64,000 nucleotides of DNA. Origin: Bifidobacterium ramosum (GTDB taxonomy: Bacteria; Actinomycetota; Actinomycetes; Actinomycetales; Bifidobacteriaceae). The stretch covers positions 1 through 64,000 of the forward strand of contig NZ_WBSM01000001.1 of assembly GCF_009299505.1 (NCBI RefSeq). Reading direction: 5' to 3'. Positions 27,329-35,527 of this stretch are shown here, in pieces (within the stretch, counting starts at the first letter, position 1; each line of letters begins with the position of its first letter). Position numbers and translations under genes: made by a program. Below the pieces are notes generated by a model. The model was not told the DNA's origin, did no database searches, and saw only the letters and a list, made by a program, of their open reading frames with translations.

Positions 27329-28156
27329 ATGGAACTGAGGGAACTCGCACTGGAAGTGGCGCGCATCGCCCAGGACGCCGGCCGCCACGCCCTGACCGAC
27401 CAGATCAACCCGCGCGACCTGAAAAGCCTGAACCTGTCGCCGGACAAACAGTCCACGCTCGACGTCGACGACCGCCTGTCGCGGTTCATCGCCAACCGTC
27501 TGTCGTACATCGACAACTTCAACGGCCAGTGGCAGGACCGCCCCGAGGAATGCCATCCGGGCGAACGCTACTGGTGCGTCGGCAACATCGACGGCATCAT
27601 CAACTATTCGCGTAACATGCCCGAATGGGCGATCACCGTCTCCCTGTTCGAATTCAACGAGGAAGGCTCCGCACAGCCGATCGTCGGCGTCGTGCACGCG
27701 CCGGCCCTCGGCATGACGTATCTGGCCGCGCGCGGTCAGGGTGCGATCCGCATCCGCAAGACGCCGATCGGCGACAAGCGCGAGAAGATCATGCCGTCGA
27801 CCACCGCGCATCTGGACGGCTCCGTCGTCAGTTACGGCATGTCGTACGTGCCCGAGGAGTCCAAGCGCGCGCTCGCCGTGGTCAGCGCCATCGCCGGCCT
27901 GCCGGCCGACATCAAGCGCGTCGGCCCCGCCTCGCTCGATCTGTGCAAGGTGGCCGACGGCACGTACGACGCGTACTTCGAGCCGAACCTGCATAAATGG
28001 GACGTGCCCGCCGTGTCCGCCGGCGCAATCGTATTATGGGAGGCACAGGCCAAGCTGCGCACATGGAACGGCGGCTTGGTCCACTGGCGTCGCGAAAACG
28101 ACATCGTGGCGTCGAACGGTCTGATCATCGACGAGCTGCGCCCGTACCTGCTGTAG
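27329..28156 (+). CDS. Inositol monophosphatase-like protein with a degenerate metal site
   Basis: A 275-residue member of the IMPase/HisN fold. Conserved parts are the early [12 protein letters not shown] segment, the glycine-rich [14 protein letters not shown] loop and the C-terminal [25 protein letters not shown] region with its metal-binding Asp. The central metal motif, normally WVxDPxDGTxNF, reads [12 protein letters not shown]: the first Asp is Gly, Pro is Asn and Thr is Ile. The EE metal ligands are also poorly preserved. It may be a weak or non-catalytic phosphatase. It sits between dop and pup in a same-strand cluster. ATG at 27329 fits AAGG spacing best. Confidence 0.82.
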   Translation: MELRELALEVARIAQDAGRHALTDQINPRDLKSLNLSPDKQSTLDVDDRLSRFIANRLSYIDNFNGQWQDRPEECHPGERYWCVGNIDGIINYSRNMPEWAITVSLFEFNEEGSAQPIVGVVHAPALGMTYLAARGQGAIRIRKTPIGDKREKIMPSTTAHLDGSVVSYGMSYVPEESKRALAVVSAIAGLPADIKRVGPASLDLCKVADGTYDAYFEPNLHKWDVPAVSAGAIVLWEAQAKLRTWNGGLVHWRRENDIVASNGLIIDELRPYLL

Positions 28157-28268
28157 TGCACGCGACGGCCGAAGCGGCGGCGTCGGCACCGCCGGGCATC
28201 ACGGTGCGCGCGAACTCGACGATCACGGAACGGATCGCGAAACGGTCACAGAACAGGGAGCGGCAATC

Positions 28269-28472
28269 ATGCCTCAGCAATTCGAACAGGCGAACGCGGA
28301 CGCGCAACAGTCCGCACAGCATGACGCGCAGGCCGAAACCACGCGCGTCGAGAACACGCAGGCCGAGGCGACCGGCGACGTGCTCGACTCGGTGCTCGAC
28401 GACATCGAATCCGTGCTGGAGACCAACGCCGAGGAGTACGTGAACAGCTTCGTGCAAAAAGGCGGCGAGTGA
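28269..28472 (+). CDS. pup: Prokaryotic ubiquitin-like protein Pup
   Basis: A 67-residue, acidic, Gln/Ala-rich, disordered tag protein. The coiled-coil-forming segment [16 protein letters not shown] matches the ARC-binding helix. The end NSFVQKGGE carries the diglycine followed by Glu, so the carboxylate used for ligation by PafA is already present and no deamidation is needed. GGGAG precedes the ATG. The stop codon overlaps the pafA start (TGATG). Confidence 0.96.
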   Translation: MPQQFEQANADAQQSAQHDAQAETTRVENTQAEATGDVLDSVLDDIESVLETNAEEYVNSFVQKGGE

Positions 28473-29953
28473 TGCCGCAGCTGCGCGACAGCGGCAACAG
28501 CGGGCCGGGATCGACGGTGCGGCAGTCCCCGGAATTCGAAGGATTCGCGCGCATCTTCGGCATCGAAACCGAGTACGGCGTGTCCGTGACCGGCGCCGGC
28601 CGGCCGGTGGACGCGGGTCAGGTCGCCATGATGATGTTCCAGCCGATCGTGTCCCGGTCTCGCTCGACGAACACGTACCTGACCAACGGCTCGCGACTGT
28701 ACCTCGACGTCGGTTCGCACCCCGAGTACGCGACCGCCGAGGCGCGCCGTCCGCTTGATGCGCTGGCGCAGGACATGGCCGGCGAGCTCATGATGCGCCG
28801 GCTTGCGGCACAGGCGCAGGAACGGCTGCAGGCCACCTACGGCACCGGTCTGCGTGTGCACGTGTTCAAAAACAACGCCGACTCCGCCGGGCACTCGTTC
28901 GGATGCCACGAAAACTATCTCGTGCGCCGGTTCGTGTCGCTCGAACAGGTCGAACACGAGCTGCTGCCGTTCCTCATCACGCGGCAGCTGTACACCGGCG
29001 CGGGCCGTGTGACCGACGAGGGTTTCGAGATCACGCAGCGCGCCGATTATCTGGACGAGGCCGTCTCCTCCGCCACGACGCGTTCGCGCCCGATGGTCAA
29101 CACGCGCGACGAACCGCACGCCGATCCTGAGGAGTTCCGCCGCCTGCACGTGATCATCGGCGATTCCAACCGGTCGCAGTGGGCCACGTGGATGAAGCTC
29201 GCCGTGACGCATCTCGTGCTGTGCGTGATCGAGGAATCCGCGCGGCTGGGCGTGCCGTCCGGGTTCGAGACGTTCGCGTTGGCCGCGCCGGGGGAGGCGA
29301 ACCGCGCGGTCAGCCGTGATCTGACCTGCCGGAACGCATCGCTGCGGATGGCGGATGGCCGGGAGTTGACGGCGCTTGACATCCAGCGTGGGTTCCTGCG
29401 CATCGTCGAACGGTTTGTCGCCGGACATGCGGCGGCGATGGATGCGGCGATGAACGGGACGAGGACGGATGCGGTTGCGTCGCGTGACGGGATCGGCCGG
29501 GTACTTGACGAGTGGCGTCGCACGCTGGACCTGCTGGATGCGGGGGAGAGCGGACGGTTGGCGGACCGGGTCGACTGGGCGGCGAAGCTGCGGCTGTTCG
29601 AGACGCTGCACGCGCGCCGCGGCGGGGTCGCGCAGTCCAAGCTCGAACAGCTGGACATGGACTATCACGACATCGCGAACGGCACGTTGTACGATGCGCT
29701 GCTGCGTCGCGGCGCGATGATGCGGCTGCTGGACGACGGGGATGCGCGGCGTGCGCTGACCGAACCGCCGGCCGATACGCGCGCCGCGTTGCGCGGTGGA
29801 TTCGTCGCTGCGGCGTTGGTCGCAGGCGCGCAGTTCTCCTGCGATTGGACGCGGCTGACGTTGTCGAGCCCCGAACACCGCGAGGCGGTGATCCTCGACC
29901 CGTTCGCCGACGAGCCGACGGCCGATTACCGCCAGCTGATGCAGGCGCTCTAG
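28472..29953 (+). CDS. pafA: Pup ligase PafA
   Basis: A 493-residue glutamine-synthetase-like ligase that joins the gamma-carboxylate of Pup's terminal Glu to lysines of target proteins, using ATP. It shares the fold with Dop: GIETEYGVSVTG near residue 28, catalytic Asp in LYLDVGSHPEYATAEAR near 75-85, and SFGCHENYLV. It overlaps pup by one base-pair step and is the last gene of the arc-dop-pup-pafA cluster. Confidence 0.95.
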   Translation: MPQLRDSGNSGPGSTVRQSPEFEGFARIFGIETEYGVSVTGAGRPVDAGQVAMMMFQPIVSRSRSTNTYLTNGSRLYLDVGSHPEYATAEARRPLDALAQDMAGELMMRRLAAQAQERLQATYGTGLRVHVFKNNADSAGHSFGCHENYLVRRFVSLEQVEHELLPFLITRQLYTGAGRVTDEGFEITQRADYLDEAVSSATTRSRPMVNTRDEPHADPEEFRRLHVIIGDSNRSQWATWMKLAVTHLVLCVIEESARLGVPSGFETFALAAPGEANRAVSRDLTCRNASLRMADGRELTALDIQRGFLRIVERFVAGHAAAMDAAMNGTRTDAVASRDGIGRVLDEWRRTLDLLDAGESGRLADRVDWAAKLRLFETLHARRGGVAQSKLEQLDMDYHDIANGTLYDALLRRGAMMRLLDDGDARRALTEPPADTRAALRGGFVAAALVAGAQFSCDWTRLTLSSPEHREAVILDPFADEPTADYRQLMQAL

Positions 29954-30023
29954 GCGGTTTCAAGTCCGTTGAGCAAGTGCTGCGGACAGGGATTGGGGCG
30001 GTCGGTGAGACACATCCATAACC

Positions 30024-30077
30024 CTTGACGGACATACAGCCGATTCGCACGGCGAAAACGGCTGTATGTCCGTCAAG
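30024..30077. repeat. ACGGACATACAG hairpin element, copy 13
   Basis: Outer stem CTTGACGG / CCGTCAAG, with the compensated G-C pair instead of A-T. The loop is the reverse complement of that in copy 14. Confidence 0.92.
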
Positions 30078-30131
30078 AAGTTGCGGCTACAACATTGAGA
30101 ACTGTCGTACGTGTTTTTGGCTTCATTCTTC

Positions 30132-30179
30132 AACGGACATACAGCCGTTTTCGCCGTGCGAATCGGCTGTATGTCCGTT
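30132..30179. repeat. ACGGACATACAG hairpin element, copy 14
   Basis: Core arms AACGGACATACAGCCG / CGGCTGTATGTCCGTT. The loop TTTTCGCCGTGCGAAT is the mirror of copy 13. Confidence 0.92.
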
Positions 30180-30220
30180 AGTGGGACGGTCGTTCATGAC
30201 TCGGGCGAGCAACTGCGCGA

Positions 30221-30240
30221 GATCGGCTGTATGTCCGTTG
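30221..30240. repeat. Lone right arm of the hairpin family
   Basis: GATCGGCTGTATGTCCGTTG with no partner left arm within 60 bp: a half-element, probably a deletion product. Confidence 0.8.
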
Positions 30241-30297
30241 GAGGGGGGGCGGTGGATCAGCGTGCGGCGGCTGTCGCGTGGCGCGCCCGTACCGTTC

Positions 30298-30345
30298 AAC
30301 GGACATACAGCCGATTTACCGGTCGGAATCGGCTGTATGTCCGTT
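30298..30345. repeat. ACGGACATACAG hairpin element, copy 16
   Basis: Perfect 19-bp core arms and a 10-nt loop (TACCGGTCGG). The first bases of its loop (GATTTACC) recur, inverted, in copy 17. Confidence 0.92.
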
Positions 30346-30399
30346 AGGGAGTGCGGCTGGAAGGGAGTACGACGGCTACTGTATTGCGTCCGTATAACA

Positions 30400-30451
30400 C
30401 TAACGGACATACAGCCGATGATGATGGGTAAATCGGCTGTATGTCCGTTAG
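30400..30451. repeat. ACGGACATACAG hairpin element, copy 17
   Basis: Outer stem CTAACGG / CCGTTAG; the inner stem is shorter because the left arm ends GATG rather than GATT. It ends ten bases before the DUF2342 stop codon. Confidence 0.9.
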
Positions 30452-30461
30452 GGGGGGTGGA

Positions 30462-32060
30462 TCAGTCGGTGGGAGTGTTCTTGTCGCTGTCTTGGCCGCC
30501 GTCCTGATCGTCGCCGTTGCCGGTCTCGCCTCCGGCATCAGTGTTGCCATCAGCGCCAGTAGCATCGCCGGGGGTTTCGTCGAGGAGCTTGGTGAGCTCG
30601 GCGTCCCAGTCGATCGCAGAGGTATCGCCGCTCGCGAAGCTGTCCGCCCCGTCGTCGCCGGTCGCACCGGTGCCCAGCGTGCCCGACTGACCGGTCGTCT
30701 GCGAGGCATCCGTCGAGCCATCACCGGCCGCGACGGCCGGCGCATCGGACGGCAGCTGCGGCAGCAGATCCGGGTGCGACCACTTCGCGTCGCGCGCCTC
30801 GGCGCCTTCCTCCGCGCCGATCCTCTCCCACAGCGCCGCGGCCTCACGCATCCGCTTCGGCCGTAGCTCCAGACCGATCAGCGATTCAAACGTCCGCTCG
30901 GCCGGGCCTCCCACCGCACGCTCGCGTCGCAGCATCTCACGCAACTGTTCGATATGCGGAATATGCGCCATGCCGGCGCGCCACACCACGCAATCGACCC
31001 AGCCTTCGACCAACGCGAGCAGCGTCTCCAGCGACGCCTTCGCCTCCCGCTGCTCCGGCGTGTCCGCGATGCCCACCTTGGTGAGGTTCACCGCGCCGGA
31101 AATCGCCTCCGGATCCATGCTCGTCGCCTCGCGCAGCTGCTCCTCCATCGCGTCGAGATCGATGTCCACGCCGCGCGCGTACTTGCCGATCAGCGCTTCG
31201 AACCGCGGCATCAGCCACGGCACCGACGCGAACAGGCGCGCGTGCGCCATCTCCTGCAACGCAAGGAACGACATCACCTCGTCGGCCGGCAGATCTAGCG
31301 ACTTCGCATATTCCTCGACGTTCTGCACGATCAGCCCGCCCGCGGGATTCGCCAGCAGCGCGATGCCCTGATCGAAGCTGCCGCGCACCTCGTGCGACAG
31401 GTCGCCGGCCGCATGCCCCAGCTGCATCGCGAACGACGTGTTGCCGAGCAGCTTCATCAGCTGCGCCGGGTTCTTCATGCCCTCCGGCACCGGAATCGGC
31501 ACCGGCCCGGCGAACATGCCCGCGATTTCGCCGTTGAACGAATCGCCCAGACGCTCGGAGATCACCGACGCCAACGCGTCGTTCATCGACTCGGCCACCG
31601 GCGCGGCGAACTTTGCCCACGCATCGATTGTCCCTTCGACCCAGCCGGCGCGGGTCAGCACATCCGGTTCGCCGCCGGCCGGATCCATCTCGCAGGCCGT
31701 GTCCAGCCACAGGCTCGCCTCGCTCATCGCGCGTCGCGCCGCCTGCCCGTCCGTTGCGTTCACCGACGCCAGCGAGCCTTCGCCGTTCGCCTTCTGCAAC
31801 GCGAGCGACTTGGCGAGCTTGACGTTGATCGGTCCGTTCTCGACGGTCTGCTGCATGTCGCCCGGCGTGTTGAGCCCGCCGGCGGTGAACGCCTGCATCA
31901 GCGCCTGCACCTCGCTCGGCTTGGGCAGCTTCGCGGGATCCTGGTTCATGAGCTGGTCCTTGATCGCGTCGGGCAGGCTGTTGATCTGATTGAAGGCCAT
32001 CTCGCCCTGGATCGGGCCGAAACAGTCGATCAGCCATTGGTGCAGTGCGTTCTCATCCAT
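30462..32060 (-). CDS. DUF2342 family zinc-metalloprotease homologue with altered HExxH
   Basis: A 532-residue cytosolic protein of the actinobacterial DUF2342 family (zinc-dependent metalloprotease/F420-associated fold). The helical core runs to about residue 430. The position of the HExxH zinc motif reads LALQEMAHARLF near residue 270, so the first His is Gln; the later His and the EGWVDCVV motif are kept. The C-terminal 100 residues are low-complexity (Asp/Gly/Thr/Ser-rich) and probably disordered. The ATG follows a weak AAGCGGGG. It is divergent from the Lon-like protease gene, about 60 bp away. Confidence 0.88.
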   Translation of the reverse strand: MDENALHQWLIDCFGPIQGEMAFNQINSLPDAIKDQLMNQDPAKLPKPSEVQALMQAFTAGGLNTPGDMQQTVENGPINVKLAKSLALQKANGEGSLASVNATDGQAARRAMSEASLWLDTACEMDPAGGEPDVLTRAGWVEGTIDAWAKFAAPVAESMNDALASVISERLGDSFNGEIAGMFAGPVPIPVPEGMKNPAQLMKLLGNTSFAMQLGHAAGDLSHEVRGSFDQGIALLANPAGGLIVQNVEEYAKSLDLPADEVMSFLALQEMAHARLFASVPWLMPRFEALIGKYARGVDIDLDAMEEQLREATSMDPEAISGAVNLTKVGIADTPEQREAKASLETLLALVEGWVDCVVWRAGMAHIPHIEQLREMLRRERAVGGPAERTFESLIGLELRPKRMREAAALWERIGAEEGAEARDAKWSHPDLLPQLPSDAPAVAAGDGSTDASQTTGQSGTLGTGATGDDGADSFASGDTSAIDWDAELTKLLDETPGDATGADGNTDAGGETGNGDDQDGGQDSDKNTPTD

Positions 32061-32121
32061 AGTCGGTTCCCCGCTTCGTGTGTTAACGTGTTGGTTCCAT
32101 AGTATTGGAGGTATGCCGAAA

Positions 32122-32982
32122 ATGCACCTGAAACGTCACCCTCACGCCCAAGGCATATTCCCACGCATCGGCGCGCGCGTCCGCGACTACTGCACGTCTC
32201 GTCCGCGCAGGTATTTCATCGGATCGATGGCCGTGCTGCTGTCGGTCGTGGTGCTGTGCCTGCCGAGCGCGTACGTCGTGGAGGGGCCCGGCCCGACCGC
32301 CGACGTGCTCGGCACGAGCGACGGCAAGGAGATCATCGCGGTTTCCGGCGCGCGCACGCACGCCGACAAGGGCAAGCTGCTGCTCGTCACCGTCAACGCG
32401 TCCGGCGTACCGGGCTATCCGGTGACGAACGCGCAGGCCGTGAAGGCGTGGCTCGATCCGCACGAAACGGTGATGCCACAGGAGGCCGTCATCCCGGTCG
32501 GCCAAACCGCCGAGCAGTACAAGCAGGAGAGCAACCAGCAGATGAGCTCGTCGCAGGACTCAGCCACAGCCGCCGCGCTGACGTACGCGAAGCGACTCGG
32601 CGTCGATACGGACGGCGTGACGGTCACCATGCACGTCGACGATATCGGCGGCCCGTCCGCCGGCATGATGTACGCGCTCGGCCTGATCGACAAGCTCACC
32701 GACGCGGACGAAACCGGCGGGCTGACGATCGCCGGCACCGGCACGATGTCCAAGGACGGCAAGGTCGGCGCGATCGGCGGGATACGGCTGAAGATGCTCG
32801 GCGCGAAACGCGACGGCGCGAGGTGGTTCCTCGCGCCCGAGTCGAACTGCGACGAGGTCGTCGGCCATGTGCCGCAGGGGCTGCGCGACGTGAAGGTGTC
32901 GACGCTCGACGAGGCGTATCGCGCGCTCGTGGCGATCGGCGAAGGCAAGGGGGAGTCTCTGCCGCAGTGCTCGGCCGACTGA
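32122..32982 (+). CDS. Membrane-anchored Lon-like (S16) protease, YlbL type, without a PDZ domain
   Basis: A 286-residue protein with a short basic N-terminus, one membrane anchor at about residues 30-50 and an extracytoplasmic Lon-like proteolytic domain. The catalytic serine is in DIGGPSAGMMYAL and the catalytic lysine in GAIGGIRLKMLGA. The family (YlbL/SdrC-like) usually has a PDZ domain between the MSSSQ-A segment and the GPSAG motif. Here only about 25 residues separate these, so the PDZ domain seems to be missing. The ATG at 32122 fits GGAGG spacing (10 nt) better than the ATG at 32113 (1 nt). Confidence 0.88.
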   Translation: MHLKRHPHAQGIFPRIGARVRDYCTSRPRRYFIGSMAVLLSVVVLCLPSAYVVEGPGPTADVLGTSDGKEIIAVSGARTHADKGKLLLVTVNASGVPGYPVTNAQAVKAWLDPHETVMPQEAVIPVGQTAEQYKQESNQQMSSSQDSATAAALTYAKRLGVDTDGVTVTMHVDDIGGPSAGMMYALGLIDKLTDADETGGLTIAGTGTMSKDGKVGAIGGIRLKMLGAKRDGARWFLAPESNCDEVVGHVPQGLRDVKVSTLDEAYRALVAIGEGKGESLPQCSAD

Positions 32983-33079
32983 CGGCCGCGTATGGCCGTA
33001 TGACGCGCGCGACCGTTTTTCGAGACGCGCCGCGTGTGTTAACGTCGCTGTTCCCAGCGGTTTGCTAATGTAATGTCCC

Positions 33080-33496
33080 GTGAATCAAACGGCATCTGAT
33101 AACGCTGAAGAGTTCGGTTTCCACAAGGGCGACATCGTCCAGGAGTGGCTGTGGGACGAGGACGTGGACGATTCGATCCGCGCCAAGATCGAGGATCTGA
33201 CCGGCGAGGATCTGGTCGACGAGGATTACGATTCCGCCGTGGACGGCGTGATCATCTGGTGGCGCGACGGCGACGACGAGGACGAACTGTCCGACGTGAT
33301 CGTGGACGCGTATGCCGTGCTCGGTGACGACGGCCCGCTGTGGGTGCTCACCCCGAAGCCAGGACGCCCCGGCGCGGCGAGCTCCAGCACCGTGCAGTCG
33401 GCCGCGAAGACCGCCGGCATGAACGCGGCCACGCCGCTCACCGCCAGCAAGGACTGGAACGGCATCCACCTGCGCGCCTTCGGCAAGGGCCGCTGA
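33080..33496 (+). CDS. DUF3052 family protein
   Basis: A 138-residue acidic cytosolic protein of the actinobacterial DUF3052 family. The FHKGDIVQEWLWDEDVDD start and GVIIWWRDGDDEDELSD segment are characteristic. The family has no assigned activity. The start is GTG; no ribosome-binding site is visible, so the mRNA may be leaderless (TAATGT ten bases upstream could be a -10). The extension after residue 95 (Ser/Ala-rich) is looser. Confidence 0.85.
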   Translation: MNQTASDNAEEFGFHKGDIVQEWLWDEDVDDSIRAKIEDLTGEDLVDEDYDSAVDGVIIWWRDGDDEDELSDVIVDAYAVLGDDGPLWVLTPKPGRPGAASSSTVQSAAKTAGMNAATPLTASKDWNGIHLRAFGKGR

Positions 33497-33559
33497 TCGC
33501 AGGATTCGGTGGGGAGTACTCGGGATACCGACGACGCCCGCTGCATCGCGGGCCAAAGG

Positions 33560-33633
33560 TGGGCGATGAGGGATTCGAACCCCCGACATCCACCGTGTAA
33601 AGGTGGCGCTCTAACCAACTGAGCTAATCGCCC
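33560..33633 (-). tRNA. tRNA-Val (anticodon UAC)
   Basis: A 74-nt cloverleaf on the minus strand. The acceptor stem is GGGCGAT / ATCGCCC with discriminator A, the D arm has AGCTCAGTTGGTTAGAGC, the anticodon stem CCACC / GGTGG encloses TTTACAC (anticodon TAC), and the T arm is GGGGGTTCGAATCCCTC. CCA is not encoded. Confidence 0.98.
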
Positions 33634-33793
33634 GCACGTGAATACTGTAACGTATGCCCGTACAAAAGCGCGACATGAGCGCGTCGGGCGGCTGCACGGG
33701 CGTGTCGTGACCGGCACGCCCGTTTTTGCGTGCCGTGCGTCGCAAGCGCAACGTAGAGTTGAAACCGCAATACTATCCGTAGGAGGTCGATAG

Positions 33794-35527
33794 ATGGCGC
33801 AGGAAGCCGAAGCCGCACGCGGTGAGTCGATGATCGCCCGTGCCGGGAAGCGCAAGTTGGGATACGACGCCGCACAGGTCGATGCGTTCCTTGAGCATGC
33901 GCATGCGCTGTACGACAGCGACGCGGCGACGCTCACCCAGCGCGACATTCAGAATGTGTCCTTCGACGTGGCCAAGGGCGGCTACGACATCGCGCAGGTC
34001 GACGCGGCGCTGTCGCGTCTGGAACGCGCCGTGGTGGACCGTCAGACGGCGGCGCAGATCGCCGATCAGGGTCGCGTGGCGTGGAAGGCGCAAAGCGAGG
34101 AGTTGTACCGTCAGATCGCCGCGCATGCGGCGCGGGCGGCCCGCGAACGCTTCCGCGGCGGCGAGAAGGGCCATCCGTCGTATGACCGCAAGCAGGTGGA
34201 CCGTCTGATCGACGACGTCGTCGACAAGGCGGCCGCCGAGCTCGGCGTGGACGGCGCCGGCCAGCAGACGGCGCGCGGACTGGAAAACGTCACCGCGGCG
34301 TCGGTCGCCGGCGCGGTGTTCACCCAGCGCAAGGGACGTCGCGGCTACGACGAGCGTCAGGTCGACTACTATCTCAACGCCTGCGTGCAGCTGCTCACCC
34401 GCATCGAATCGTTCGCCCGCGTGTCCGCGCGCGTGCAGGGTACCGCAGACGCCGAACCGGCGGCATCGCAGGCTCCCGCCGCCGCGACGCAGCCCGGCGT
34501 GGCGCCGTTGTTCCCCGCCGCACCGCAGCCCGCCCCGGCGACCGACCAGCCCGCTTCGTACACGGCCGACCCGTCGTCGGCCGAATCCTTCGACGCACTG
34601 CACAAGGCCGAGCAGGCCATCTTCGCGCCGCAGGCCACCGCTCCGACCCCCGAAACCGTGGTCGCCCCGGCGTTCCCGCCGGCATCCGCCGCCGAGTCCG
34701 CTCCGGTTCCGTCGCCGGCTCCGGTCTCCGTCGCTCCGGCCGTGAACCCGACCGTGCCCGAGGCGCCGGCCCCGGCACCCGAGCCGGCCGCCGCGCAGCC
34801 CATCATCCCTGTGTCCGAATCGACGTCGCTGGGCGATTCCTCGCTGGCCGAACTCGCCCACATGGCCAAGGCTGCGCATGAGGAGGCTGTGCAGGAGGCC
34901 TCGACCGCATTCCAGCCGCACGTGCCCGATCTCGCGGCACCGTCCGTGCCCTCGCTCACCGAACCGGTGCTCGCGGTGCCGGCCCCGACCGCCGTATCCG
35001 CGACGACCCCGGCGCCCGTTGCCGCACCGCAATCGCCCGCCGCGCCCGCGCCGGTTCAGCCGGTGCATGAGGAACCCGCCACCCCGTCGGCCGGCGAGAC
35101 CACGCAGGCCATGGCGCCGGTCATGCCCGAATCCTTCGCCCCGGCCTCCAAGCCGGAACGTCCGTCCACGCCGCACGTCCGCGTCAGCGAGTTCACCGTG
35201 CCGAACCCCGCGCCGACGCCGTCCCCGGTCGAGGCGGTGAACGACACGCCTTCGGCCGTGGGTGCCGTGCCGTCCTTCGCGCCGTCCGAACCGGTCGCAG
35301 CGGCTCCCGTAGAACCGGCTGCCCCGGTGCCGCCGGTTGCTGCCGCGCCGGCCCAGCCGTCGCCCGTCACCGACGAGACGGCCGCCAACGGCAAGACGAA
35401 CACGCCGAACCTCACGGCGTTCCCCTCCGTATTCCCCAGCATCGACAGCGACATCAACACCGACATCCCCGACCTGTCCTTCCCGTCGCTGTTCGACGAT
35501 CACGATGTGAAGAAGCGCGAACAGTGA
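33794..35527 (+). CDS. DivIVA/Wag31-like protein with four QVD motif repeats and a Pro/Ala-rich region
   Basis: A 577-residue protein. The first 220 residues hold four copies of a Y-D-x-x-Q-V-D-x-x-L motif (LGYDAAQVDAFL near 23, GGYDIAQVDAAL near 62, PSYDRKQVDRLI near 128, RGYDERQVDYYL near 183), the signature of DivIVA-type polar growth proteins and of DivIVA-domain repeat proteins. A very long Pro/Ala/Val-rich region follows (about 225-540), then an acidic tail. AGGAGG precedes the ATG. It overlaps the dxr start (GTGA), so the two are co-translated. A role in polar envelope growth is inferred. Confidence 0.85.
   Translation: MAQEAEAARGESMIARAGKRKLGYDAAQVDAFLEHAHALYDSDAATLTQRDIQNVSFDVAKGGYDIAQVDAALSRLERAVVDRQTAAQIADQGRVAWKAQSEELYRQIAAHAARAARERFRGGEKGHPSYDRKQVDRLIDDVVDKAAAELGVDGAGQQTARGLENVTAASVAGAVFTQRKGRRGYDERQVDYYLNACVQLLTRIESFARVSARVQGTADAEPAASQAPAAATQPGVAPLFPAAPQPAPATDQPASYTADPSSAESFDALHKAEQAIFAPQATAPTPETVVAPAFPPASAAESAPVPSPAPVSVAPAVNPTVPEAPAPAPEPAAAQPIIPVSESTSLGDSSLAELAHMAKAAHEEAVQEASTAFQPHVPDLAAPSVPSLTEPVLAVPAPTAVSATTPAPVAAPQSPAAPAPVQPVHEEPATPSAGETTQAMAPVMPESFAPASKPERPSTPHVRVSEFTVPNPAPTPSPVEAVNDTPSAVGAVPSFAPSEPVAAAPVEPAAPVPPVAAAPAQPSPVTDETAANGKTNTPNLTAFPSVFPSIDSDINTDIPDLSFPSLFDDHDVKKREQ

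Larger units (their letters stand above)
29954..30461. other. Repeat-only intergenic region (508 bp)
   Basis: Between the convergent pafA and the DUF2342 gene there are four full hairpin elements and one lone right arm. No gene or other RNA was recognised. Copies 13 and 14 have mirror-image loops. Confidence 0.8.

Noticed and set aside
24005..29953. Complete proteasome operon
   Set aside because: No prcA/prcB genes between or beside the pupylation genes, and ARC lacks the docking tail.
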